A DNA stretch of 64,000 bases from a virus. Positions 19,308 to 26,803 of this stretch are shown piece by piece. Numbering within the stretch: position 1 is the stretch's first letter; each line of letters begins with the position of its first letter. The position numbers and the translations under genes were made by a program. The notes beneath the pieces were generated by a model that was not told where the DNA came from, did not search any database, and was given only the letters and a program-made list of their open reading frames with translations. The DNA lies in IMG/VR virus record IMGVR_UViG_3300044819_000016, positions 19,042 through 83,041 of that record, one strand, 5' to 3'.

Positions 19308-19345
19308 GAATGGGCCATCGCGATCGGACTGGCCCAACCGAGCCC

Positions 19346-19726
19346 ATGAGCAAACCCCGGGTCACAACCCAGATTGTCACCAATGCGAACCTCGGTGCTC
19401 AGCCGATCGTGTCCTCGATCATCGACACCTGGCAGGTTGACGCCGGTAGCCTTGAGATTCAAGCCTCCGGCTCTGGGATCACCGGCACCCTGACCATCGA
19501 AGCGTCGAATCAGTACGATCCGAAGACGAACCCAACGCCGACCTTCGTCCCTCTGACAACCACACCTGTCACTCCCGCATTCTCTGCACTCGGTGGGACA
19601 GGAGGAAGCTTCATCTACAGCTTCCTGCCGCCCGCTCTCGCGCCCAGGTTCATCCGGCTCCGCTTCGCTGGCGGTGGTGGCTCCGGGACGCTCAACGTCT
19701 TCGCCAACGTGACCGGGGCCGCCTGA
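19346..19726 (+). CDS. Tandem paralogue 1 of a ~130-residue structural family
   Basis: 126 residues, starting at ATG 19346 after a GATCGGACTGGCCC element. It shares with the next three genes a middle phrase (EASNQYDPKTNPTPTFVPL) and a C-terminal phrase (FIRLRFAGGGGSGTLNVF). The pattern of alternating hydrophobic residues suggests a beta-sandwich. Four tandem copies next to tail genes suggest a virion surface or tail-tip family with diversified members. Function unknown. Confidence 0.65.
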   Translation: MSKPRVTTQIVTNANLGAQPIVSSIIDTWQVDAGSLEIQASGSGITGTLTIEASNQYDPKTNPTPTFVPLTTTPVTPAFSALGGTGGSFIYSFLPPALAPRFIRLRFAGGGGSGTLNVFANVTGAA

Positions 19727-20148
19727 TGTCGAGGCTCCTGCTCTACCAGCCCGTGATCCAGTCGTTCGGGACGAACAACGCCAACGGCACCGTGGCGTTG
19801 CTGTCGCCGGTGATCGAGGTCTGGCCCTACTACTTCCTGTCGGCCGAGGCGAAATGGACGGGGACCCCCTCGGGAACGTTCTCCTGGGAGGCGTCGAACC
19901 AGTACCACCCGATCACGAACCCGAACGCGACGTTCGTTACGATCGATTCTTCCTTCGTCCAGTTCATCGGAAGGATCGGCGGATCGACGTCGCCAGCCGG
20001 ATCGGCCGGATCGAGCTTCACGTCCGTCAACCTGTTCGGCTCGCAGACCATCGCCGCGCTCGGGACCAGGTGGCTTCGGCTCCGCTACACCAATGCATCT
20101 GGCGCCGGCCCACTCGACGTCTGGTTCTCAGCAGAAGGGTACGACTAA
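19726..20148 (+). CDS. Tandem paralogue 2 of a ~130-residue structural family
   Basis: 140 residues, TGATG-coupled to paralogue 1. Family signatures are EASNQYHPITNPNATFVTI and TRWLRLRYTNASGAGPLDVW. Slightly longer than its neighbours through an insert around residue 85 (IGRIGGSTSPAGSAG). Predicted beta-rich, without signal peptide. Confidence 0.65.
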   Translation: MSRLLLYQPVIQSFGTNNANGTVALLSPVIEVWPYYFLSAEAKWTGTPSGTFSWEASNQYHPITNPNATFVTIDSSFVQFIGRIGGSTSPAGSAGSSFTSVNLFGSQTIAALGTRWLRLRYTNASGAGPLDVWFSAEGYD

Positions 20149-20541
20149 ATGAGCAAGCCGCATGCAACATACAAAATCTTCTCCGGCGCAGTGATGTCGG
20201 GGACGAACACGATCGTGTCAGTCGCGATCGAGACGTCAATGATCGACGTCGCCGCTGGCGTCGAGTTTCAGATCACAGGCAACCCTACTGCTGGCGCCGG
20301 ATTTACGTTGGAGGGTTCGAACCAGTACGATCCGTTCAATAATCCGAACGCGACGTTTATTCCACTGGCTGTTGCTATGACCCCTGCACTCACGAGCCCT
20401 ACAGCGGGAGCGCCGGCTTCGCAGTTGTGCGCATTCAGCCCCACGTCGCATCTACCATTTCGTTGGCTCCGGTTCCGATATGTAAACGCATCCGGATCCG
20501 GTACCATAGATGCCTGGGTCAATCACACGGGAGCCGCGTAG
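20149..20541 (+). CDS. Tandem paralogue 3 of a ~130-residue structural family
   Basis: 130 residues, starting at the base directly after the previous stop. Signatures are GSNQYDPFNNPNATFIPL and FRWLRFRYVNASGSGTIDAW. Its N-terminus (MSKPHATYKIFSGAVMSGTN) resembles that of paralogue 1 (MSKPRVTTQIV). Codon use is less GC-biased than in paralogue 2. Confidence 0.65.
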   Translation: MSKPHATYKIFSGAVMSGTNTIVSVAIETSMIDVAAGVEFQITGNPTAGAGFTLEGSNQYDPFNNPNATFIPLAVAMTPALTSPTAGAPASQLCAFSPTSHLPFRWLRFRYVNASGSGTIDAWVNHTGAA

Positions 20542-20543
20542 TC

Positions 20544-20930
20544 GTGCGCCGAATCCTGAATACGAAACTCGTCGACCCAGCGGGAACGAACAACATGACC
20601 GGAACGGCCACGATCTTGTCGTCCGCCATCGAGACGTTTCCTTATGACAACTCCATTTCGTTCGAGATCCAGGCGACCGGGACACCGACTGGGACCCTCA
20701 CGATGGAGGAGTCGAGCCAATACGATCCGGTGAACAACCCGAACGCCGCTTTCGTGCCCATGAATCCAATCTTCAATGGAGTCGCTATTCCGACGTTCTC
20801 AGGCGCTCCCGTGTCGGCGTTCTGTACTCACACGCGCGCGGCCATGGGGAAATGGCTTCGACTTCGATACGTCAACTCTTCCGGGTCGGGACAACTCTCG
20901 ATCTGGGCCTTCGGAAAAGGGAAAAACTGA
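20544..20930 (+). CDS. Tandem paralogue 4 of a ~130-residue structural family
   Basis: 128 residues from GTG 20544, three bases after the previous stop; longer starts would run back through paralogue 3. Signatures are ESSQYDPVNNPNAAFVPM and GKWLRLRYVNSSGSGQLSIW. Closest by eye to paralogue 3. It completes an array of four, after which the lysis-type genes begin. Confidence 0.6.
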   Translation: MRRILNTKLVDPAGTNNMTGTATILSSAIETFPYDNSISFEIQATGTPTGTLTMEESSQYDPVNNPNAAFVPMNPIFNGVAIPTFSGAPVSAFCTHTRAAMGKWLRLRYVNSSGSGQLSIWAFGKGKN

Positions 20931-20931
20931 A

Positions 20932-21264
20932 ATGGCAATCGATCCGAATCCGCTACGCAACCGAATCAAGATCATCCTGACGACAGCCGCTCTCACCATC
21001 GCGTCCTTGGCGGCCTCCGAGAAGGTATGGGGGCCACTGATCCCGACGTGGCTGCTCGCCGACCTCGACAAAGGCATCGGCCTCGCGGAACACCTCGCAG
21101 TCCTGGCCGGTGTCCTCGGCGCCAGTCCGCTCGGGCGCCTGATCTGGAAGGGCGATGGCCCCGATCTGTCGCCGCTGACCCAAGCCAATCACACGCCGTC
21201 GGGGACCGACGTCGTGATCACCCAGTCCCTCAAGAAGCCGCCCACGGAAGGATCCAAGTCATGA
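20932..21264 (+). CDS. Small membrane protein, holin candidate
   Basis: 110 residues from ATG 20932. Two hydrophobic segments are visible: IKIILTTAALTIASLAA (about 13-29) and GLAEHLAVLAGVLGASPLG (about 50-68). They are followed by a polar tail ending KKPPTEGSKS. Size, two membrane passes and position just before a lipoprotein, a peptidase and a CHAP endolysin fit a holin, which permeabilises the inner membrane at lysis. Holins share no conserved motif, so this is an inference from architecture and context. Confidence 0.5.
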   Translation: MAIDPNPLRNRIKIILTTAALTIASLAASEKVWGPLIPTWLLADLDKGIGLAEHLAVLAGVLGASPLGRLIWKGDGPDLSPLTQANHTPSGTDVVITQSLKKPPTEGSKS

Positions 21265-21632
21265 AACGTCTCACCTCGATCGTTGTCGTCGCGTTCGCTC
21301 TCTCCGGTGCTCTGTCGTGCGCCCACCTCCATCCTGGCGCCGTCGTCTCATGCTTGGAGAACTTCGCTCCCGGCCTCGTGACGAACGCGATGGGCGTCAT
21401 CTACCAGGCCATCGAGCAGGGCTTGGCATCCGGCAACACCGAGGCCGCGATTCTGATCAGCCTGGAGAAGCTGGCCGTCGGGTTCGCCCCCGACGTCTGG
21501 CAGTGCGCAATGCAGGGAGTGTCCAGCCCCGACAGCGGGCCCTCGGTCTCGACCACGGCTGACAAGGCGATCGCCGCCGCTATCGCCGCGGACTACATCT
21601 CGGCCCACTCTGCCGCCGGCTCCCGGAAGTGA
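21261..21632 (+). CDS. Putative exported lipoprotein of the lysis region
   Basis: 123 residues, ATGA-coupled to the holin candidate. It opens with a classic signal sequence (MKRLTSIVVVAFALSGALSC) whose final Cys could be lipidated, although the lipobox ALSC is not ideal. The rest is helical with three more Cys. A small lipoprotein beside a holin and endolysin could be an outer-membrane spanin subunit, but it lacks the usual Pro-rich stretch. A plain secreted protein is possible. Confidence 0.5.
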   Translation: MKRLTSIVVVAFALSGALSCAHLHPGAVVSCLENFAPGLVTNAMGVIYQAIEQGLASGNTEAAILISLEKLAVGFAPDVWQCAMQGVSSPDSGPSVSTTADKAIAAAIAADYISAHSAAGSRK

Positions 21633-22387
21633 TCCCGAAGAACGCAAGGCTCGGCAAGCTGGCTGCGCGGCATGACGGCAGGACATTGCTCCTGGCCAAT
21701 TATTTGCACACGTCTCAGCTCCCGGCGCCGCCGTTCCATCAGAACTGGGCGGCGCTCGCCTCGACGAACTGGGGAATGCTCGGGAACGATTCGGCCGGCG
21801 ACTGCACATGTGCTGCTGCGGCACACGCCATCCAGACCTGGACGGCGAACACCGGCGCCGAGGTCACGATGTCGACCGACGATGTCCTCGCCACCTACTC
21901 GGCGCTGACCGGGTACGACCCTGCCGATCCGGACACCGACAAGGGCGCCGTTGAGCTGGACGTCCTGACCCACTGGCGAGCGAACGGCATCGGGCCCTCG
22001 AAGCTGGCGGCGTTCATGGCGTGCGAGCCAGGGAACCAGGATCATGTCAAGGCGGCGATCGATCTGTTCGGTGGGCTCTACATCGGCGTCCGGCTCCCGA
22101 AGTCGGCGCAGACCCAGCGCGTCTGGTCCGTACCGCCCGGCGGCCCCATTGGCGACGCCGCCCCCGGCTCCTGGGGCGGTCACGCGATCTGGGTCGTCAG
22201 CTATGACGCGACCGGCGTCACCTGCGTGACGTGGGGGGCCCTTCAGCGCATGACCTGGGGCTGGTTCGCCACCTACTGCGACGAAGCCTACGCGTTGCTC
22301 TCCGACTCGCTGTGGTCCGCGCCAGGACGTCTGGCGCCATGCGGGTTCGCGTTCGCCGATCTGCAATCCGATCTCGCTCTCCTGTGA
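21629..22387 (+). CDS. Papain-like cysteine peptidase-fold protein
   Basis: 252 residues from GTG 21629 (GTGA overlap). The fold is suggested by WGMLGNDSAGDCTCAAAAH with candidate nucleophile Cys59, then SWGGHAIWVVSY with candidate His185, followed by a Trp-Gly (TWG, about 202) typical of C1/C39-type peptidases. There is no signal peptide. Position before the endolysin suggests a role in lysis or wall degradation. Similar proteins occur in phages and bacteria without known substrate. Peptidase activity is inferred from residue order only. Confidence 0.6.
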   Translation: MIPKNARLGKLAARHDGRTLLLANYLHTSQLPAPPFHQNWAALASTNWGMLGNDSAGDCTCAAAAHAIQTWTANTGAEVTMSTDDVLATYSALTGYDPADPDTDKGAVELDVLTHWRANGIGPSKLAAFMACEPGNQDHVKAAIDLFGGLYIGVRLPKSAQTQRVWSVPPGGPIGDAAPGSWGGHAIWVVSYDATGVTCVTWGALQRMTWGWFATYCDEAYALLSDSLWSAPGRLAPCGFAFADLQSDLALL

Positions 22388-22394
22388 GGTAACC

Positions 22395-22901
22395 ATGCCG
22401 ACCGACTTCGTCTCGAAGATGCTCGAATTCGCCTACGCCGAGGTCGGCGCGCGGGAGACCCCGGGCCAGCGGAACCGCGGCCCCCAGGTGGATCAATACT
22501 GCCGGGACATCGGACACGACCCGACGAAGGGCGATCCATGGTGCGTCATCTTCGTCGCCGCCATGGCCAAGCGCGCCGCCGACTTCCTCGGGATCAAGTG
22601 CCCGGTGCCGCTCGTCGCCGGCTGCTGGACGGTGGATCAGGATTCCCCGCCCATCGTCCGAACCATGACTCCGACCTCGGGCTCCATCTTTCTGACCCTC
22701 CTGCACAAGCACTGCGGACTCGTCACCGACGTCTGGGACGACGGCACGCTTAGTTCAGTTGAAGGAAATACGGACCCCGCCGGCTCCGCTGAAGGTGACG
22801 GCGTCTACCTCAGAACCACGCGAAAGAAGACCGACATGGCCATCTTCCTGGACTTCAATCTGCTCGGCAATCTCAGCAACCAAAGGCCCCTTGTCGGATG
22901 A
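22395..22901 (+). CDS. CHAP-type endolysin
   Basis: 168 residues. The order of motifs matches CHAP amidase/endopeptidases: EVGARETPGQRNRGPQVDQY near the start, DPWCVIFV with catalytic Cys50, HKHCGLVTDV with candidate His106, and SVEGNTDPAG with Glu123 and Asn125. CHAP enzymes cut peptidoglycan cross-bridges or the sugar-peptide amide bond. No signal peptide is present, so it probably needs the holin to reach the wall. Context supports host lysis; a tail-associated hydrolase is the alternative. The C-terminal 30 residues are not part of the catalytic core. Confidence 0.8.
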   Translation: MPTDFVSKMLEFAYAEVGARETPGQRNRGPQVDQYCRDIGHDPTKGDPWCVIFVAAMAKRAADFLGIKCPVPLVAGCWTVDQDSPPIVRTMTPTSGSIFLTLLHKHCGLVTDVWDDGTLSSVEGNTDPAGSAEGDGVYLRTTRKKTDMAIFLDFNLLGNLSNQRPLVG

Positions 22902-23244
22902 GCGTCGCAACAGTGGAGGCCCTGGGGGCGGAAGCGGAGGGAATGGTCCGGTCACAGCCCGTGTCGACATCTCACGAACCGTCGCACATGAGCTTGGCCG
23001 CGCAGTATCGCGCGCTGGCTATCTGGCGGTCGAGACTGGAGACAACCTCACGATCCTTGGAGACACGATCGAGGGCCATACGACGGCTCGGAAACGAGCT
23101 ATTGTCCTTGCCCTCCTCAGGGAGCTAGAGGACGCCAAGGGCGATCTCGCCGCCGTCATCGAGCGATGCGAGGACGCTACCGAGATGGTCCGCCGGGTGG
23201 CCGAGGACATGACCCTGGAGATGGCAAATGCCAACCGAAGGTGA
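22891..23244 (+). CDS. Small helical protein between endolysin and membrane protein
   Basis: 117 residues if translation starts at TTG 22891, inside the end of the endolysin gene. The C-terminal 60 residues (ALLRELEDAKGDLAAVIERC) look like a genuine amphipathic helix with strong third-position GC. A competing frame beginning at ATG 22898 (ATGA overlap with the endolysin stop) runs 76 codons to 23128 and also has acceptable codon use. Which one is expressed cannot be settled by reading; both may be. Confidence 0.45.
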   Translation: MSDERRNSGGPGGGSGGNGPVTARVDISRTVAHELGRAVSRAGYLAVETGDNLTILGDTIEGHTTARKRAIVLALLRELEDAKGDLAAVIERCEDATEMVRRVAEDMTLEMANANRR

Positions 23245-23635
23245 CGTTTCCGGTGAGCACCAGTCCATCGGGCCAGCGACCCGTACCAAGCTGAGCCTGG
23301 CCCAGTTCGTCACGATCGTCGGCGCCGTCGTCGCCATGACCGCGACTGCCCTGGCGACGTTCTACGCCCTGCGGGCCCGCGACGATCTCCAGGACGCGAA
23401 GCAGGGCGCCCTCGAAGGGGCGTTCGCCCGGCACCTTGCCGATCTGAACGCCCACATGCCCGAGAACTTCCAGCGGGCCCACGGCGAGCCGGTCGGTTCC
23501 TTCGACTTCCGCGTGACGATCGACCGGCTGGAGAAGAACCTCGAAGAGATCCAGAAGCGCCCATTCGTGCTCGACGGCGACACCTGCCGCCCGGTCCACG
23601 GCGGCACTCTCTGTCAGCAGAAGTACCCGCCATGA
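23228..23635 (+). CDS. Single-pass membrane protein of the lysis block
   Basis: 135 residues. It begins inside the preceding gene, with the start overlapping by 17 bases. One membrane segment (FVTIVGAVVAMTATALATFY, about 27-46) is followed by a charged helix (LRARDDLQDAKQGALEGAF) and a soluble C-terminus with two Cys (TCRPVHGGTLC). N-in/C-out topology with a periplasmic helix resembles inner-membrane spanins, but no lipoprotein partner is nested within it. A second holin-like or envelope protein is also possible. Confidence 0.5.
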   Translation: MPTEGDVSGEHQSIGPATRTKLSLAQFVTIVGAVVAMTATALATFYALRARDDLQDAKQGALEGAFARHLADLNAHMPENFQRAHGEPVGSFDFRVTIDRLEKNLEEIQKRPFVLDGDTCRPVHGGTLCQQKYPP

Positions 23636-24321
23636 TCCTGTCGGCGGCCGAGCAGAAGAAGCTCGTTGCCGCCCATCTGAAGCTGGCCCAGGCCGCCGCC
23701 GCCAAGGCCCGCGCCACGATGCCCGACACGGTCGAGCTTGCTGATCTGATCCAGGAGGCGACGATCGGTCTGATTGGAGCCGCCAGGCGGTTCGACCCAG
23801 CCAAGGGCGAGGACTTCGCCTCCTACGCCTACTCGCGCTGTCTCGGCGCCGCGAAGGACTACGTCCGGAGCCTCGATCCTATCTCGCGTGACGCGCGCCG
23901 CTACCAGCGCAAGATCAGGTCAACGGCTCACGCCCTCGAACTGGAGCCCGAGGGCGTGAGCCAGGAGGCCATCGCCGCGCGCATGGGCGTGAGCCTGGAG
24001 CGTTTCCATGCCATGGTCCTGTGGGGGGCGCCCGGCGGCTCCTCCATCGGCCTGGATGAGCCTGGCGTCATCCCGTTGATGCGCTCGAAGGATCCATCCC
24101 CCGAGGACCAGGTCGAGCGGTCACAACTCCTGGAGCGACTGGCCGGCGCCATCTCCAGGCTTCCCCATCGTCTCCAGGTAATCACCCTAGCGTGGCTCGA
24201 CGGCTGGCTGATGGCGGATATCGGCGTGGCAATCGAGCGCACCGAGTCGCGCGTCTGCCAGCTACTGCAAACCGCGGTCGAGATGATCCGAGACGACATC
24301 GGGCCAACTTCGAATGGATGA
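23632..24321 (+). CDS. Phage-encoded sigma-70-family RNA polymerase sigma factor
   Basis: 229 residues, overlapping the previous stop. Region 2 is clear at residues 35-80 (VELADLIQEATIGLIGAARR, FDPAKGEDFASYAYSRCLGA), as in FliA/SigB-type factors. A region-3-like HTH lies at about 109-128 (VSQEAIAARMGVSLERFHAM). Region 4 is at about 173-220, with ISRLPHRLQVITLAWLDGWL then IGVAIERTESRVCQLLQ. It should redirect host RNA polymerase to phage promoters. The GGGCCAACTTC element overlaps its 3' end. A second sigma-like protein is encoded at 25133. Confidence 0.85.
   Translation: MILSAAEQKKLVAAHLKLAQAAAAKARATMPDTVELADLIQEATIGLIGAARRFDPAKGEDFASYAYSRCLGAAKDYVRSLDPISRDARRYQRKIRSTAHALELEPEGVSQEAIAARMGVSLERFHAMVLWGAPGGSSIGLDEPGVIPLMRSKDPSPEDQVERSQLLERLAGAISRLPHRLQVITLAWLDGWLMADIGVAIERTESRVCQLLQTAVEMIRDDIGPTSNG
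24301..24311 (+). promoter_or_regulatory. GGGC(T/C)AACTTC boundary element, site 1
   Basis: GGGCCAACTTC at the end of the sigma gene, 6 bases before the ATG of the resolvase. First of nine near-identical sites at gene starts between 24 and 57 kb. Function unproven; a phage promoter is one hypothesis. Confidence 0.5.
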
Positions 24322-24851
24322 GCACACTTTATGGAGGAATCGATCCAGGCAAAGACGGATGCCTGGCAACCATCGACAAGGATGACGGCTCCGTCGTGTT
24401 CTTCGACACCCCGACGGCCGAGACGGTCAAGGCGGGAAAAACCAAGCTCGGCAACGAGCGCCACAAGCGCATCTACCTGGCCCACGAGATGGCGGACTTC
24501 CTCCGACAGCTGAAGCCTCACCTGGTCAGCGTGACCATCGAGGAAGCCCTCGCGATGCCCGGGAAGGCCGGGCGCCCGATGCCGGCTCAATCAGCGCTGG
24601 AGACCGGGCTCGGGTTCGGCATCTGGCTTGGGATCCTCGTGGCGCTCGAAATCCCCTTCAGGCGCGTTCATCCCGCGACGTGGAAGGCCGCTCTCCTGGC
24701 AGGCCAGCCGAAGGTCAAAGAGGCGGTCGTCCCGTTCGTCTGCAACCTCTACCCGCAGGCGGCGCCCTATCTCCGTGGTCCCAAGGGGGGATTGCTGGTG
24801 GACCGAGCGGACGCGACCCTCATCGCTCACTGGGGGAAGACCCAGGGCTGA
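24318..24851 (+). CDS. ruvC: RuvC-like Holliday junction resolvase
   Basis: 177 residues from ATG 24318, which overlaps the sigma-factor stop. It has the RNase-H-like layout of RuvC: YGGIDPGKDGC with Asp9, VTIEEALAMPG with Glu75/76, AQSALETGLGFG, and a C-terminal LVDRADATLIAHW with Asp162/165. These acidic residues bind the two metal ions. In phages the enzyme resolves recombination and replication branches before packaging, consistent with the RecA and SbcCD genes downstream. A strong terminator follows. Confidence 0.8.
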   Translation: MSTLYGGIDPGKDGCLATIDKDDGSVVFFDTPTAETVKAGKTKLGNERHKRIYLAHEMADFLRQLKPHLVSVTIEEALAMPGKAGRPMPAQSALETGLGFGIWLGILVALEIPFRRVHPATWKAALLAGQPKVKEAVVPFVCNLYPQAAPYLRGPKGGLLVDRADATLIAHWGKTQG

Positions 24852-24873
24852 GCACCAAATAGTCACCAACTTG

Positions 24874-24907
24874 GCCCCGCCATCCCACGTGGATCGCGGG
24901 GCTTTTT
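24874..24907 (+). terminator. Rho-independent terminator after the resolvase
   Basis: Stem GCCCCGC (24874-24880) pairs with GCGGGGC (24896-24902), with a second inner stem ATCC/GGAT, followed directly by five T. It closes the late/structural-to-resolvase transcription unit. Confidence 0.85.
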
Positions 24908-24925
24908 CGTGCCTGTACGATTCTG

Positions 24926-24954
24926 TTTGCAAAGTTTTTCAGTTACGGTAGTGT
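24926..24954 (+). promoter_or_regulatory. Promoter P1 (conserved-spacer class)
   Basis: -35 TTTGCA (24926-24931), a 17-base spacer ending in TTTTTCAGTTACGG, and -10 TAGTGT (24949-24954). The last 20 bases are identical to the promoter at 58326. It directly follows a terminator and precedes the small gene at 24996, so it should drive the 25-30 kb operon. Confidence 0.7.
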
Positions 24955-24995
24955 TCATTTCGTCGGCAGCAACCAACTTCGAAAGGACCACCACC

Positions 24996-25136
24996 ATGAC
25001 CAATCCCATCAAGCCCGGCCAGACCTTCTACCGCTACCGCGTCAACTCCTCCCGCGACTCTGCGCGTGTCGAGGTCGCCGAGGTCACGAGCGTCACGGAC
25101 AAGGTGGCGTTCGCCCGAGCCGGAGGGGAGCGATGA
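24996..25136 (+). CDS. Small hypothetical protein, first gene after promoter P1
   Basis: 46 residues (MTNPIKPGQTFYRYRVNSSR) from ATG 24996, with GAAAGGA seven bases upstream as ribosome-binding site. Beta-rich and short, with no recognised motif. The upstream promoter and downstream ATGA coupling support expression. Confidence 0.6.
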   Translation: MTNPIKPGQTFYRYRVNSSRDSARVEVAEVTSVTDKVAFARAGGER

Positions 25137-25843
25137 ATCCCACCACGCTCGAACACATCAAGGACCAGTCCCACTGGGTCGCCACCAGGCTCGGCAAGTT
25201 CTTCCATGGCTTCGAGCAGGACATCGAGCAGGAGGCATGGGTCGCTTGCCTGGAGGCCGCCAAACATCACGACCCGACGAAGCCGGGGGCGAAGGGACAC
25301 TTCTACCGCTGCGCCCTGCTCCAGGTGACGCCACGGGCAAATCGCTGGATGGCCGTGACGTCCCTGTCGAAGGTTGCCAGCCGCGCCGGCAACGTCGGAT
25401 CGAGGCAGAGGAACATGACCGTCGATGTCAAGCCCGGTTTAATCCGGCTCAAGAGCTACCGAGCCTTTGGAAGGTCGTCCTCGATCGGCGCGGGCGCCGA
25501 GCAGGCGGAGGAGTTCGACGTCTTCCCGCCCGTTCCGTTCGCGGAGGAGTCGCTCGAATCCGTCGTGCTCCTCGCCCAGCGCGAGGTGACGCGACTCAGG
25601 GCCAAGCGCCGCCGGATCATCGACCGCCTGACCCGGAACGACACCGAGGTCTGCGACATCGGATGCTTGCTGCTGGGGATCGACCGAGCCCCGGTGAGCG
25701 TAGTGGTGGCGGCGAAGCGCCTCGGTATCGACCTGGACGACGCCAAGAAGCTTGCAGCACGGTGGAGGAAGTTGCTCAAGGGGGATCCGCGAGTGGCGGA
25801 GTTGACCAAACACATCGAAGACATCGAGGAGAATCTCCCATGA
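25133..25843 (+). CDS. Second sigma-factor-like protein
   Basis: 236 residues, ATGA-coupled to the small upstream gene. Residues 28-85 resemble sigma region 2: EQDIEQEAWVACLEAAKHHD, GAKGHFYRCALLQV and NRWMAVTSLSKVASRAG. A C-terminal helical segment (APVSVVVAAKRLGIDLDDAK) could be the DNA-binding region 4. It is more divergent than the factor at 23632 and lacks the YAxxRxxGA signature. It sits first in an early-type operon. It may be a middle or late sigma, or an anti-host RNA polymerase factor; the sigma call is tentative. Confidence 0.5.
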   Translation: MNPTTLEHIKDQSHWVATRLGKFFHGFEQDIEQEAWVACLEAAKHHDPTKPGAKGHFYRCALLQVTPRANRWMAVTSLSKVASRAGNVGSRQRNMTVDVKPGLIRLKSYRAFGRSSSIGAGAEQAEEFDVFPPVPFAEESLESVVLLAQREVTRLRAKRRRIIDRLTRNDTEVCDIGCLLLGIDRAPVSVVVAAKRLGIDLDDAKKLAARWRKLLKGDPRVAELTKHIEDIEENLP

Positions 25844-26307
25844 AGCGATCAGAGGAAAGTCAGCGTCTTTACGACGAGCGGCTCAAGCGGGCCCGAGCGA
25901 CGGGGTTCATCCCTGTCGACGAAGCCGCCGAGCTGGTGGTGATGCCGCGGTCGAACATCTACCACTGGATCAGGAGCGGCGAGATCCGGACCCAGAACTG
26001 GGCCGGCGCCAACACGCGCCCCGTCCTGGTGTCGATCGCCGATCTGAAGTCCAAGGTCCCAACCGCGTTCGGAGGTGGAGACGTGCCTCCGAGGACCACC
26101 CCGCAGACCAGGCTCCATCGGGTCCACCAGTTGATCCCTCGGCACGCCCGGGCGCTGCCCGGTGTCGACGTGACGGCGTGCGGGATCAGGGACGGAGGGC
26201 CGAGCGTGAAATTCGGCGCGAACATCCGCGCCATCACCTGCCCGAAGTGCAAGGTGCTTCGGAAGGTCAGGGGACACCGAGCGAAGAAGGGAGGGAAGGC
26301 GTCATGA
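25840..26307 (+). CDS. Excisionase-type HTH protein with C-terminal zinc-binding segment
   Basis: 155 residues from ATG 25840. Residues about 21-70 form a MerR/excisionase-like helix-turn-helix (FIPVDEAAELVVMPRSNIYH, WIRSGEIRTQNW). The C-terminal part has VDVTACGIRDGG and ITCPKCKVLRKV, together supplying Cys residues for zinc. This pair of domains is known in phage DNA-binding proteins. It probably binds phage or host DNA as a regulator; no integrase is nearby, so an excision role is unlikely. Confidence 0.65.
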   Translation: MKRSEESQRLYDERLKRARATGFIPVDEAAELVVMPRSNIYHWIRSGEIRTQNWAGANTRPVLVSIADLKSKVPTAFGGGDVPPRTTPQTRLHRVHQLIPRHARALPGVDVTACGIRDGGPSVKFGANIRAITCPKCKVLRKVRGHRAKKGGKAS

Positions 26308-26591
26308 TCAAGTTCGAGAAGATCAAGCCAGGGATGGTCCTGTACGACGTCCACACCTACCAGATAGGGAACACCACGCTGCGGTCGTATGGGGAGTGGG
26401 AGGTGCAGATCATCGAGGTCTATCCCGAAACCCGCTCCGCCAGCGTGTCGTGGAACGGCAACCGACCAGAGGTTTGGCGGGAGAAGCAACTGAAGGGGCT
26501 GCGCGCGAAGCCGACTGAAATGGTTCGCGGTTTCCTCGGGAGCCGGCGACCCGCGAAGAAGCACGAGAAGAAGGGAGCAAAGGCACCATGA
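26304..26591 (+). CDS. Small basic hypothetical protein
   Basis: 95 residues (MIKFEKIKPGMVLYDVHTYQ), ATGA-coupled. The first 60 residues look like a small beta-barrel (YGEWEVQIIEVYPETRSASV). The C-terminus is highly basic (RRPAKKHEKKGAKAP) and may contact nucleic acid. No family was recognised. Confidence 0.6.
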   Translation: MIKFEKIKPGMVLYDVHTYQIGNTTLRSYGEWEVQIIEVYPETRSASVSWNGNRPEVWREKQLKGLRAKPTEMVRGFLGSRRPAKKHEKKGAKAP

Positions 26592-26803
26592 GCGTCACGC
26601 GCGTCGTACCAGAGACCGACGGAGAACAGGCTATCCGTTGGTGCAAACTGGCGGGTGATCGGCTGAAAAAAATTTGGCGTCTGGAGGCTCGCATCCGCGA
26701 GCAGGATGCCGCCCTGAATGAGAAGGATCGTCTCCTGAAAGTCGCTGAGGAGAACGCGGCGGCTCTGAGGATTGCGGTTGCCGCATTGTGGGAACGACGA
26801 TGA
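26588..26803 (+). CDS. Small coiled-coil protein upstream of the helicase
   Basis: 71 residues, starting at an ATG that overlaps the previous stop. Charged heptad pattern (RLKKIWRLEARIREQDAALN) over most of its length suggests a coiled coil. It ends one base into the helicase start, so the two are translationally coupled. A helicase partner is possible but not shown. Confidence 0.55.
   Translation: MSVTRVVPETDGEQAIRWCKLAGDRLKKIWRLEARIREQDAALNEKDRLLKVAEENAAALRIAVAALWERR

Noticed and set aside
25840-26307. An excisionase for a lysogenic module
   Set aside because: The HTH is excisionase-like, but no integrase, attachment site or repressor pair is visible, so a lysogeny role is unsupported.
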